The notes beneath the pieces are model-generated. The model was not told the origin of the DNA, ran no database searches, and saw nothing but the letters and a program-made list of their open reading frames with translations. From positions 1-64,000 of the forward strand of contig CACDVH010000002.1 in assembly GCA_902556205.1 (NCBI GenBank): DNA of 64,000 nt, read 5' to 3'. Below, in pieces: positions 36,133-45,800 of the stretch. A program made the translations under genes and the position numbers. The stretch's first letter is position 1, and the number at the start of each line of letters is the position of its first letter. Origin of the DNA: an uncultured Gammaproteobacteria bacterium. Lineage in GTDB: Bacteria; Pseudomonadota; Gammaproteobacteria; PS1; Pseudothioglobaceae.

Positions 36133-37773
36133 ATGACTAAACGCAGAATTCTTGTTACTTCAGCGCTTCCCTATGCCAATGGTGAAATCCACCTTGGCCA
36201 TCTTCTGGAGTATATTCAGACTGATATATGGGTTCGTTTTCAAAAGATGCAAGGTAATGAATGCCATTACGTCTGCGCTGATGACGCACACGGGACTCCT
36301 ATCATGCTCAAAGCTGATGAGATGGGTATTGACCCTAAAGAGCTCATTGCTGAAGTTAGTCAGCGGCATCAGGCTGATTTTAAAGACTTCAATATTGAGT
36401 TCAGTCAATTCCATTCAACGCACTCAGATGAGAATCAATATTTCTCTGAATTAATTTATTCACGTTTAAAAGAGTCTGGCTTCATCAAGACACGGGTTAT
36501 ATCCCAGGCATTTGACCCTGAAAAGGAGATGTTTTTGCCAGATCGCTTCATTAAGGGTGAGTGCCCTAAATGTGGTGCGGATGATCAGTATGGCGATAAC
36601 TGTGAAGTTTGCGGTGCAACCTACTCAACGACTGAGCTTAAAAATGCAAGGTCAGTTGTCTCTGGTGCTGTGCCTGTTGAGAAGGACTCTGAACACTACT
36701 TCTTTGATCTGCCTCAATTTGAGCAACAGCTCAAAGACTGGACTAACGCAGGACACCTTCAAGATGAGGTTAGTAATAAATTGGCTGAATGGTTTGATCA
36801 AGGACTTCAGCAGTGGGATATTTCAAGAGATAAGCCGTATTTTGGCTTCAAGATACCGGGAACAGAGGACAAGTACTTCTATGTATGGTTAGATGCTCCG
36901 ATAGGTTATATGGCAAGCTTTAAAAAGCTCTGCGATAACTCTGACCTTGAGTTTGATGACTTCTTTGAGAAGGGCTCAGATACCGAGCTCTATCACTTCA
37001 TTGGTAAGGACATTGTGTATTTTCATGCGCTATTCTGGCCAGCCACACTGATCGGTTCTAACTTTAGGACACCGAACGCTATTTTTGCACATGGATTCTT
37101 GTCCGTTAATGGACAAAAGATGAGTAAGTCGCGTGGAACTTTCATACAAGCAAGAACTTATCTTGAAACGCTTAATCCTGAGTGCCTTCGATATTACTAT
37201 GCCTACAAGCTTTCCTCTAAGATTGACGATATTGATCTTAATCTTGAAGACTTTAAGCAGCGCGTAAACTCGGATCTTGTTGGTAAGGTTGTTAATATTG
37301 CCTCGAGAAGCGCTTCGTTTGTGGTTAAGAAGTTTGACAAAGAACTCTCTAAAGTTTGTTGTGAACAAGACCTTTATGATGAGTTTGTAGCTGCTAGCAG
37401 TGATATAGCAGGGCACTATGAGGACAGAAACTTTGGTCAGGCGATGCGCTCAATTATGAAGCTTGCAGACAAAGCCAACCAGTATATTGATGAGAAGAAA
37501 CCCTGGCAGCTCGCAAAAGAAGAAGGCAAGATGCAGGAGGTTCACGAGATTACCTCTCTAGCAATAAACCTCTTTAGAGTTCTAATGACTTACTTAAAGC
37601 CAGTGCTCCCTGAGATGGCAGAGAAATCAGAAGCGTTTTTGAATGTTGACTCCCTGAACTGGAACGACATTAAGAGTCCGCTATTAGGGCACCAAATTAA
37701 TAAATTTAAGCCGCTCATGACGCGCATAGAGGATGAACAGATAGAAGCAATGATAGAGTCCTCGAAAGGTTAA
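36133..37773 (+). CDS. metG: Methionyl-tRNA synthetase, short form
   Basis: 546 residues. [22 protein letters not shown] (HIGH-type motif), a zinc knuckle with two CxxC pairs ([21 protein letters not shown]), and KMSKSRGTF are present. The protein ends after the anticodon-binding helical domain and lacks the C-terminal OB-fold tRNA-binding/dimerisation domain of the E. coli enzyme (677 aa), so it should be monomeric. It is divergent from apbC. Confidence 0.95.
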   Translation: MTKRRILVTSALPYANGEIHLGHLLEYIQTDIWVRFQKMQGNECHYVCADDAHGTPIMLKADEMGIDPKELIAEVSQRHQADFKDFNIEFSQFHSTHSDENQYFSELIYSRLKESGFIKTRVISQAFDPEKEMFLPDRFIKGECPKCGADDQYGDNCEVCGATYSTTELKNARSVVSGAVPVEKDSEHYFFDLPQFEQQLKDWTNAGHLQDEVSNKLAEWFDQGLQQWDISRDKPYFGFKIPGTEDKYFYVWLDAPIGYMASFKKLCDNSDLEFDDFFEKGSDTELYHFIGKDIVYFHALFWPATLIGSNFRTPNAIFAHGFLSVNGQKMSKSRGTFIQARTYLETLNPECLRYYYAYKLSSKIDDIDLNLEDFKQRVNSDLVGKVVNIASRSASFVVKKFDKELSKVCCEQDLYDEFVAASSDIAGHYEDRNFGQAMRSIMKLADKANQYIDEKKPWQLAKEEGKMQEVHEITSLAINLFRVLMTYLKPVLPEMAEKSEAFLNVDSLNWNDIKSPLLGHQINKFKPLMTRIEDEQIEAMIESSKG

Positions 37774-37787
37774 AATTCAAAAGTTTA

Positions 37788-37875
37788 GGAGGGATGGCAG
37801 AGTGGTCGATCGCGCACGCTTGGAAAGCGTGTAAACCTAACGGTTTCATGGGTTCGAATCCCATTCCCTCCACCA
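37788..37875 (+). tRNA. tRNA-Ser (anticodon GGA), CCA encoded
   Basis: An 88-nt gene. GGAGGGA pairs with TCCCTCC (37865-37871), discriminator A, encoded CCA. The anticodon stem CACGC/GCGTG closes the loop TTGGAAA with anticodon GGA, and a long variable arm (TAACCTAACGG-type region) follows as in class II tRNAs, then the GGTTCGAATCC T-arm. Its 3' end is the attachment site of the integrative element that follows. Confidence 0.95.
37856..37875 (+). repeat. attL: 20-bp direct repeat in the 3' end of tRNA-Ser
   Basis: gaatcccattccctccacca. Identical to 56711-56730; the flanking bases differ on both sides (c/t before, c/a after), so 20 bp is the exact length of the repeat. Confidence 0.93.
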
Positions 37876-37999
37876 CATATAGTTCTCACTACATCTCACT
37901 AATAATCTTAAGGTATTGCTATAAAGCCTATTTAATAGGATTTTGGCTAGATTGTATTTCTCTTAATGTTTCATAATGTCTCTTAACATCTCATTATAT

Positions 38000-38021
38000 T
38001 GTGAGTAGAATTGTGAGTAGA
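38000..38021 (+). repeat. Left arm-type repeats (two TGTGAGTAGA copies)
   Basis: Two copies of TGTGAGTAGA separated by 2 bp. The same pair, with one base different in the spacer, lies at 56634-56655 in the same orientation. Further short words (TCTCTTAA twice, CATCTCA twice) lie between the tRNA and this pair. Likely integrase or excisionase binding sites. Confidence 0.65.
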
Positions 38022-38050
38022 TATAGTTTAATCTAGTGTATACTCAAATA

Positions 38051-39259
38051 ATGCTTACTGACACTAAAGTAAGAAATTTAAAACCACAAGATAAACTTTA
38101 TCGTGTTGCTGACTCTCATGGTTTAGCTATAGAGGTTAATCCTAATGGTTCAAAATTATGGCGACATCGATTTAGATACAATAATAAAGCTACAATGATG
38201 TCTCTTGGAAGCTATCCAATGGTTTCTCTTCTTGAAGCTAGACAAAAACGAGATAGCAACAAGCAACTTCTCAGTGAGGGGGTTAATCCTGCAAGGACAC
38301 AGTCCAAGTTTGACAACACCAAACCAACATTTAAGGAGATGTTTGAACAATGGATTGAGAATAAAAGAGATGAATGGTCTTCCGGATATATTGAGGATAC
38401 ACAGCAAAGGGCAAATAACTATTTAATACCAACTATAGGTAAATTACCTATCGAAGACATAAAGTCCCCAGATATGAGGAATTTGCTCCTCAAAATACAG
38501 TCTTCAGGTAAGTTGGACATGCTTCAAAAAGTTAAAGGGATAGCTAATGGTGTTTTTAAGTATTCTGTGGGTATGGGTGTTATTTCAGTAAATCCTGTGA
38601 GAGATTTACCTAATGAGATATTTAAAAAGAAACCTGTTAAGCATTATGCCTCTATTACTGACCCTAAAGAGATTGGAATTCTTCTTGATAAACTCGAAGA
38701 ATACAATGGTAGTTATGAGGTCAATAATGCTCTTATGCTAGCTCCACACCTGTTCTTAAGGCCAAGTGAACTGACTGGACTATTGTGGAGTGAGGTCGAT
38801 TTTGATGAGAAAATCATCAGAATTGGAGAAGAGAGAATGAAAATGAAAAGAACACACCTTGTTCCTATGAGTAAACAGGTTCTTGGAATGATTCTCAAAA
38901 TAAGCAAATTTAACACTGAAAGTCTTTATGTTTTTCCTGGACCAAGAAACATAAATAAATCAATAACACCTGACTCTTTAAGACTTGCGATTAGAAGATT
39001 GGGTATTGATAAAGATACTTTTACTACTCATTCATTTAGAAGTATGGCTAGTACAAGACTTAACGAACTCAATTACAGAGCAGATGTTATAGAAATGCAA
39101 TTGGCGCATGCTGAAGGTAATAAGATTAGAGGGGCATACAATCATGCACAATATCTTCCAGAAAGAGTAAAGATCATGCAAGATTGGTCTAACTATTTAG
39201 ATAAATTACAAAACAAGACCTCTGTTTCGCCATCAGAACTTCAACAAAGTCTTTTTTAG
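38051..39259 (+). CDS. int: Tyrosine-type integrase (P4-type, arm-binding DUF4102 N-terminus)
   Basis: ~402 residues. The N-terminus MLTDTKVRNLKPQDKLYRVADSHGLAIEV with WRHRFRYNNKATMMSLGSYPMVSL is the DUF4102 arm-binding domain. The core has FLRPSELTGLLWSEVDF (first catalytic Arg), the HSFRSMAST box (His-x-x-Arg) and the final AYNHAQYL Tyr. It recombines the element into tRNA-Ser. The ATG at 38051 is chosen; TATACT stands 6 nt before it, so a leaderless transcript is possible. It points away from the tRNA, as usual for this integrase class. Confidence 0.94.
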   Translation: MLTDTKVRNLKPQDKLYRVADSHGLAIEVNPNGSKLWRHRFRYNNKATMMSLGSYPMVSLLEARQKRDSNKQLLSEGVNPARTQSKFDNTKPTFKEMFEQWIENKRDEWSSGYIEDTQQRANNYLIPTIGKLPIEDIKSPDMRNLLLKIQSSGKLDMLQKVKGIANGVFKYSVGMGVISVNPVRDLPNEIFKKKPVKHYASITDPKEIGILLDKLEEYNGSYEVNNALMLAPHLFLRPSELTGLLWSEVDFDEKIIRIGEERMKMKRTHLVPMSKQVLGMILKISKFNTESLYVFPGPRNINKSITPDSLRLAIRRLGIDKDTFTTHSFRSMASTRLNELNYRADVIEMQLAHAEGNKIRGAYNHAQYLPERVKIMQDWSNYLDKLQNKTSVSPSELQQSLF

Positions 39260-39284
39260 TGCTATTTGAGCTATAATCTAAGTA

Positions 39285-39632
39285 ATGAAAGATAAAAATG
39301 AGAATTTTAGATATTTTATTGCTGAAGACGATTTTGAATTATCTATTGCTAGAATAAATGCCCTGGGAAATCCATATCTTAAATGGCAACTAACTCAAGC
39401 TCGTAAAAATCATACAGACGAATTCGGCGAAATTATAAAAGCAGGAGATAATTATTATAAGAAATCAAGCGGACCTTCTTATAGTGATGTTGTTAAATTA
39501 TCAAGAAAATCAATGAATATATTTGCTTTTCTGTATTTTTTGGATACACCTGGCTTAAGTAATTTAGCAGATGAAGTTATTAAAAAAAGAGATGAAGAGC
39601 ACCGTAAAGCAGTTGATGGGTTGAAGCTGTAG
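39285..39632 (+). CDS. Hypothetical 115-residue protein
   Basis: A soluble, highly charged protein (many Lys, Glu, Asp) predicted mostly helical, without signal peptide, membrane segment or recognisable motif. It lies between the integrase and the SRA-HNH nuclease, 22 bp upstream of the latter, and could be its partner or an integrase accessory factor (excisionase-like size). TATAAT ends 7 nt before the ATG with no Shine-Dalgarno. I do not recognise a family. Confidence 0.6.
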   Translation: MKDKNENFRYFIAEDDFELSIARINALGNPYLKWQLTQARKNHTDEFGEIIKAGDNYYKKSSGPSYSDVVKLSRKSMNIFAFLYFLDTPGLSNLADEVIKKRDEEHRKAVDGLKL

Positions 39633-39654
39633 ACATATAGTTTAACAAGACCAG

Positions 39655-40896
39655 ATGCAACAATATTCATGGAATCAATTAGATAATGACACAATAGTTA
39701 AAAGTCTCGATTATTCTGCTTTTAGTGAGAGAAGCTCGGGAATACCCAAACAGTTTTATCCTTTTTTTCGAACCACTCATACCAGATACGATAGGGATTT
39801 GACACTAAGGTATAAGAATATTTCTTATTCTGCAAAAATTATTTGGAAAAAGCCAAATAATACTCGAGCTGTAATTAGTTGGAATCAGAATCTATCATCG
39901 TTAATGAAGTTTATTTTTCCATCTTGGGCTTCTATTAATCCTCACGATAAAGACTCTAAATTAGGTTTAGTTTTTCATAAAACTGAGAATGAGGATTCAT
40001 ATGAAATCTCTTTTAAAAGAGACAATTCTGAAATGACTTTTGGACATATTGAAGGGATAAATGAAGGTCATATATTTGCTAATAGAAACCTATTGAGATT
40101 ATCTGGCATTCATGCACCTCCAGAGGCAGGGATTTGGGGAAGGCAAGATGAAGGCTCAGCTTCTATTGTCTTGTCGGGCGGTTATGCAGATGATATTGAT
40201 GATTGGGATTACATTCTTTATACCGGTCAAGGTGGAAGAGACCCATCCAGTGGAAAACAAATCAAAGATCAGGAGTTTACCTTAGGAAATAAAGGGCTTC
40301 AGCTTAATAAAGAATACAATCATTTAGTCAGAGTAATTCGAGGTTACCAAGTGGAATATGGGCCTGATGAAGGTTATCGTTATGACGGCCTTTACTATGT
40401 GACAGGTTATGAAAGGGTTAAAGGTAAGGAGGGATTTCTTGTTTGTAGGTTTCATCTACAAAAAGAAAAAGAGATTTTATCTCCTGAAGATACAGAACAT
40501 CCAATATCACCATCTGAAAGGATTGAATATAGGGGTAATCGGCTTAAAAGAAATGTTAAATATGCTGAGCAAATTAAGGAAATGTATAACTACATGTGTC
40601 AGGTTTGTAATGTGTTTTTGAAAACTCCAACTAAAGGTTATGGTATAGCTGAAGCTGCTCATATTCAAGCAATGGGCAAACCTCATGAAGGACCTGACAC
40701 AAAAGCCAATATGATTTGTTTGTGTCCAAATCACCATGCTCAATTTGACAGGTTTTCATTCTATATCGAACCAGAAACTTTGGAGATTGTAGGACTAGAT
40801 GAATTCAAAGGAAGATCAATAAAAATCAACAGTAAACACAAAGTTAAATCTAAATACTTTGAATATCAAAAGCAGCAATATCTCAAAAGTAATTAA
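39655..40896 (+). CDS. SRA (YDG) - HNH modification-dependent restriction endonuclease
   Basis: 413 residues in three parts. Residues 1-125 are an uncharacterised beta-rich N-terminal domain. Residues ~128-275 are an SRA/YDG domain (GHIEGINEGHIFANRN, SGIHAPPEAGIWG, IVLSGGYADDIDDWDYILYT, YRYDGLYYV), which flips and reads 5-methyl- or 5-hydroxymethylcytosine. Residues ~305-385 are an HNH nuclease (CQVC...AEAAHIQ...CLCPNHHAQFD). Enzymes with SRA plus HNH (for example ScoMcrA- and TagI-type) cleave modified DNA, so this is a type IV defence nuclease. No methylase is encoded nearby, consistent with that role. Confidence 0.9.
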   Translation: MQQYSWNQLDNDTIVKSLDYSAFSERSSGIPKQFYPFFRTTHTRYDRDLTLRYKNISYSAKIIWKKPNNTRAVISWNQNLSSLMKFIFPSWASINPHDKDSKLGLVFHKTENEDSYEISFKRDNSEMTFGHIEGINEGHIFANRNLLRLSGIHAPPEAGIWGRQDEGSASIVLSGGYADDIDDWDYILYTGQGGRDPSSGKQIKDQEFTLGNKGLQLNKEYNHLVRVIRGYQVEYGPDEGYRYDGLYYVTGYERVKGKEGFLVCRFHLQKEKEILSPEDTEHPISPSERIEYRGNRLKRNVKYAEQIKEMYNYMCQVCNVFLKTPTKGYGIAEAAHIQAMGKPHEGPDTKANMICLCPNHHAQFDRFSFYIEPETLEIVGLDEFKGRSIKINSKHKVKSKYFEYQKQQYLKSN

Positions 40897-41147
40897 TAAT
40901 ATTTAAAAGTGTTACGATTGTCACTAGGGTAGAGCCCATTGTCTTTTACATCATCATTTACATAAAGATTATCATCCAAAGTGGCATTATCATTGCTATT
41001 TAAATTTTCATTAGCATTTACATTAGGTTAATAGTTGGCAAACCATTGGTTATTAATACATTTTTTTAATATATTCTTTAATAGATATAGTTCATTTTGA
41101 GATTTGATGTTATTATGTGATTTTTGTTTTTTTATTATCAATTAGTC
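40897..41147. other. AT-rich intergenic stretch before the membrane-nuclease gene
   Basis: About 250 bp with no plausible gene. It contains a 9-bp direct repeat CATTTACAT at 40955 and 41015 (60 bp apart) among other ATCAT/CATTA words. It probably holds the promoter and control region of the 41148-46573 operon; I see no clear -35/-10 pair. Confidence 0.4.
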
Positions 41148-42833
41148 TTGAGAAAATTTTTAATCAGCTCAATACTTTTATTTGGGCTTATAAATCCTGT
41201 TTTTTCTGAAATTAAAGGAATAGATCTATCTGATCGACCTGATTCATCAATATGCAGTTGGTTTGAAGTTAAATATACTCCTCAGATTTATATTGATGAA
41301 GCTCGAAAGAGAAACTTGGCTTGCGGTATTCCTTTGAATGCAAGGCAAACTGATTCTGGATGGGAGTGTTATAGCGGGTTCAGACAAAGTGGAAATAAAT
41401 GTCTAAAAATATATGCACCTCAGAATGCATATATCTCAGGCAATAATTGGTACTGCAAGCCAGGCTTTAAAAGAAGTGGTAATCAATGTATTAAGCAAAT
41501 AGTTATCCCGCAAAATGCATTTAAATCAGGAAATAGTTGGTATTGCAAGTCAGGTTATACAAAAAGTGGAAATAGCTGTATTAAAAATATAGTAATTCCT
41601 GAAAATGCATTTAAATCAGGAAATAGTTGGTATTGCAAGTCAGGTTATACAAAAAGTGGAAATAGTTGTATTAAAAATATAGTAATTCCTGAAAATGGCT
41701 ATAAGTCAGGTAACACTTGGTATTGTAATCCAGGCTATAAAAAAACTGGAAATAGTTGCGTAAAGAGTACACCTATCCCTCAAAATTCAAGTAATGACGA
41801 TATCTTAACTATATTGTTTTCAACATTGATATCAACAATATCATGGTTGATTCAGACAGTAATTTTAATAGTTTCGTTTTTATTTAATGATAAAGGGGGA
41901 GCACTAATATTTTGGTTAGTAGTTGTTTATTTTTTATATCGATCTTTTAGTAAACCTTCTTCAGTAGAAAAACGCAAAAAAATCGTCATTACAAAGGATA
42001 TGCCCAGAGTTTATCCAGAGAAAAATGTGCCACCTAAACCTAAACCAGAGCCTAAGCCTAAACCTGAGCCTAAGCCTAAACCTGAGCCTAAGCCTAAACC
42101 TGAGCCTAAGCCTAAACCTAAACCAGAGCCCAAGCCCAAGCCTAAACGCAAGTTTGTTATAAAGGAAAAGGTTGTTCCTAAACCTAAGACTTCAATAAAG
42201 AAAACTGTAAAAAATCCTGAAAAGAATGGTGATCGATATTTCCCAATTAATTCGGCTTTAAAGTCTGAAGAAACAGGTCTTGGATTTCAAGTTCTTACTT
42301 TTGAACAAGGTTCTAAAGCTTGGTTGGATTGGAGACATTCAGGTATTGGAGCTTCTGATGCTTCTACTGTGATGGGAGATAACAGATTTCAGTCACCTGA
42401 TGAGTTACTTTATCAAAAGAAAAACAAAATCAATATCGAGCCAAACGCAAAGATGAGAAAAGGCACCAAACTTGAACCAAAGGCTAGAGATCTGTATATT
42501 GAATTTACAGGAATTGAGGTGTTTCCTCTCTGTTTACAAGATAAGAAGGATCCATGGCTAATTGCGAGTATGGATGGAATTTCAAAGGATTACAAGCATA
42601 TTGTTGAAATAAAGTGCGGTGAGTCAGCGTATTGGCAAGCTTCAAAAAACATTGTTCCCGAGTATTATTATGGTCAGCTGCAACACCAAATGATGATTAC
42701 TGGCCTTAAAGAGGTTGATTATTGGTGTTATTGGCCAGGATACGAGCCTAAATTGCAAACAGTGAAAAGAGATGATGATTACATAAAATTATTGTATCAA
42801 GCAGAAAAAGCATTTATGAAGAAGTTAAGATGA
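41148..42833 (+). CDS. Membrane protein with EGF-like repeats and a C-terminal YqaJ/lambda-exonuclease domain
   Basis: ~561 residues from the TTG at 41148 (the in-frame TTG at 41124 is the alternative). MRKFLISSILLFGLINPVFS is a signal peptide or anchor. Residues ~63-214 are five ~30-residue repeats of the form GNxWYCxxGYxxSGNxCIK. Hydrophobic segments follow at ~219-246 and ~251-267, then a basic stretch and a Pro-Lys-Glu linker (~296-334, PKPE units). Residues ~379-555 are a YqaJ-type nuclease: GIGASDAS, Glu443 in KLEPKAR, Asp476 in SMDG, Glu487-x-Lys489 in EIKCG, Gln510 in QLQHQMMITG. All catalytic residues look intact. It overlaps the helicase gene by 4 bp. I know no described protein with this layout. 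Confidence 0.82.
   Translation: MRKFLISSILLFGLINPVFSEIKGIDLSDRPDSSICSWFEVKYTPQIYIDEARKRNLACGIPLNARQTDSGWECYSGFRQSGNKCLKIYAPQNAYISGNNWYCKPGFKRSGNQCIKQIVIPQNAFKSGNSWYCKSGYTKSGNSCIKNIVIPENAFKSGNSWYCKSGYTKSGNSCIKNIVIPENGYKSGNTWYCNPGYKKTGNSCVKSTPIPQNSSNDDILTILFSTLISTISWLIQTVILIVSFLFNDKGGALIFWLVVVYFLYRSFSKPSSVEKRKKIVITKDMPRVYPEKNVPPKPKPEPKPKPEPKPKPEPKPKPEPKPKPKPEPKPKPKRKFVIKEKVVPKPKTSIKKTVKNPEKNGDRYFPINSALKSEETGLGFQVLTFEQGSKAWLDWRHSGIGASDASTVMGDNRFQSPDELLYQKKNKINIEPNAKMRKGTKLEPKARDLYIEFTGIEVFPLCLQDKKDPWLIASMDGISKDYKHIVEIKCGESAYWQASKNIVPEYYYGQLQHQMMITGLKEVDYWCYWPGYEPKLQTVKRDDDYIKLLYQAEKAFMKKLR
41511..41690 (+). repeat. Tandem 90-bp repeat in the membrane-nuclease gene
   Basis: Bases 41511-41600 and 41601-41690 are nearly identical (I see one silent difference, c/t at 41576/41666, and a few in the first 15 bp). 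Each encodes one 30-residue EGF-like unit. Three more diverged units flank them. Confidence 0.85.
42031..42150 (+). repeat. Low-complexity Pro-Lys-Glu coding repeat
   Basis: Short tandem units of cctaaacctgagcctaag encode alternating KPKPEP. The linker is like the stiff Pro-Lys/Pro-Glu spacer of TonB proteins and separates the membrane part from the nuclease domain. Confidence 0.85.
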
Positions 42834-45800
42834 GTGAAGAGCAGAAATCAACTGAAAATGAAGATGTCTTAGGGAGCATTGTTAGTTCTGTAGACCTTGG
42901 TAAAGATATTCTTGAATTGCTTGAGAAAAATAAAGAGGGCTTAAAGGCAAATGAGATTGCTGATGCGCTTGAGTTTGAGGTTGATGTAAAAGGTGTTCGA
43001 CAGCTACTTTATGGTAATTTAAATGGAAAAGTTAGGCAAGATAATAGCTACAAATGGTATCTGATTTCCGATTCAGATCGATCAATAGAGATTGGTCACC
43101 AAAAGAGTGCTCCTCTCACTGATCTTGCAAGATTATGTCGTTATTATCTTGCGTGTTCCGATCAAGCAAATACGGGAGTTTCGACTTGGGCAAAAAGTAA
43201 CTTTGATGATTTAGATTATGGAGAACTTGGCTCACTACCGCTTCATACAGATGATTTACTTGCTGATGCAAATGCTCAAAGACTTTTAGGCAAAATTAGA
43301 TCAGATAGATCTAGGCTAGAGTTATTTGTAGGTTATCCGACCCATCTTAGAAAATTTACCTCTCAAAAAGGTAATGAAATATATAAAGTAGAGCCACTAT
43401 TTTTATTTCCAGTAGAGATCGATCCCAACAATAAAACCCCAATACTCGACGTTTCATATCCAGTCATTAATCCAGAAGTTGTAAAACAATTTACGAATTC
43501 TCAACAAGAATCAATTCTAAGTGAGACAGCATTGCTTGAAAGTGAGCTTGGTATTGGAGAAATAGGTGCAACTATAGATATTGACGAGCTTGTATTAAGG
43601 TTGCAAAGTATCAGGGATGATTGGCCTTGGCAAGAAAATATGGATCCCTCTGAATTAGATTCAAGTTCCTCACATTTGTCTGAAATAGATCAACCAGGAA
43701 TATACAACAAGGCTATTGTAATAATAGTTCCTAAATCGAAATACACTCAAGGTTTAGAGTCTGAATTAACCAATATTTCTAAGCTTGATATTAAAGAAGT
43801 TAAAGGAACTGCATTGGGTGGCTGGCTGGATGGAAATGATGATTCAAATCAAAAAGAATTACCAAAGAATCCAAAGCCTTTAGTAGAAGTGCTGCCAATG
43901 AATTCTGAACAGAGACAAGCTGTGAATACTTCTTTTGTTAAAGATTTAACCATTATTACTGGACCGCCAGGAACAGGTAAGTCTCAAGTTGTAACTAACC
44001 TTTTAATAAATGCTGCCTGGCAGGGAAAAAAAGTTTTATTTGCTAGTCGTAATAATAAAGCAGTTGATGTAGTTGAGACTCGAATTAACAATTTAGGACC
44101 AAGGCCAATATTGCTTCGAGTGGGTTCAAATGCTTATCAAAATAAACTTGCAGAATATCTGATTGCTTTGCTCTCTACTTCTTCAACTGAAGATGATCAG
44201 TTGGAGTTTGATGAGACTCAGATGCTGCATAAAAAGTTGCTGAAACGCTCTAATAAATTAGATGATGAAGTTGAGAAGCTGATTGAACTCAGAAACTCTG
44301 TTGATAGTCTGGAACAAGCAGCAGAAATTGTGAGAAACAAAATAGTGGATGAAGAATTATTTTTATCATTTAAGAAATTAAATACTTCAACAATTACTAC
44401 TAGTGTTAAAGCATTTTCTAAGAAAATTTCTAAGCTTGTTAAAAACGTCGAGCAAAAGGAGACATTAGAGGCTGAAATCAAAGAATTACGCTCTCAATAT
44501 AAAAATAAGATTTTTATTTCTTTTAGAGATGCTGATATTGAAATTCTAAGAGCGGATTTAGCAAAATTCATACAAATTTTTAAGCCTTTGAAAAAAGGAT
44601 TATTCTGGTTTTTAAGAAAGAATGGGCTTTTTAAAACAGCCAACAGATTGTTAAATAATCAGCATGAATTTGTTGGTAAGCTTGGGTATTCATTCCCTCA
44701 TGACTTTGTATCTGAATCAAATATTGACGACTGGCGAAGCTTAATTAATCAATTGAATACTTCAATCAATGACGCTGAAATTGTGAAGGAATATTTTGAA
44801 GATCTAGAGGCACTTAATAATTCGTCACTTTTAAAGCAAGCAAATTCATCACTAAAAGATACTTTGAAAGGAATTCATTCTCTTGGTTTAGAAGCCCCAG
44901 ACGAGATGGTAATGGATTCAAATTTAAATGATTGGAGTGCATTTGTTGATTATTTGCCGATTGCTATTGAAGAAGCCGAGAAAGTGAGTAAATACTTAAA
45001 TGCATTAAGCAAACTTCAAGGTCTAAAGAATCTAGAAGAAATTACTTTAGAGAGACAAAAGCTCTTTAAATCATTTTCATCTAATTCTGAAAAGCTTTGG
45101 AAGCTCTGGTTGAGGCTTCAACCATCAACACTTTCTAAAGAAGATCGAGCTACGCTGAGCAAATACAAAACATTATTAGATATGGTGAATGAGAGCCAGG
45201 GAGATTTAGAACCCAGTGTTCGTCGAGAATATGGCAAGATTATTCCACAAGTTTCTCATCTATTGCCGTGTTGGGCAGCGACTTCTCTTTCAGTTAAAAA
45301 TAGACTGCCATTTGAGCCAGGATTCTTTGATATAGTGGTTTTTGATGAAGCAAGCCAGTGTGATATTGCCTCAGCACTACCCTTACTTTATAGAGCAAAA
45401 ACAGCGGTTGTGATTGGTGATCCACAGCAGCTTACACACATTACGACTCTACAAAAAGGACAGGATCAAAAACTTTTAGAAAAATACGATCTTTTCTCAG
45501 ATTACATTCAGTGGGCATATTCTTACAATTCTCTATTTTCACTTGCATCTGGAATAGGTTCTAAAAACTCGTTAATCAACCTTGCAGATCATCATAGATC
45601 TCATGCAGATATTATTGAGTTTTCAAATAAAGAGTTTTATCAGGGTAGATTAAGAGTTGCTACTAGATATGATAATTTAAAGAGAATAAACAATAAAGAG
45701 CCTGGCGTTAGATGGGTTGATATTCAGGGTCAAACATATCCTGGTCAATCTGGCGGATCGATGAATCCACTTGAAGTTAAAGCTCTAGTGATTGAATTAG

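Noticed and set aside
37030-37416. 128-codon minus-strand ORF inside metG
   Set aside because: It lies wholly within a well-supported synthetase gene, has no ribosome site and no recognisable content.
41480-41790. Regularly spaced repeats that look at first like a CRISPR array
   Set aside because: The repeats are contiguous in-frame 90-bp coding units with no unique spacers; they encode EGF-like modules.
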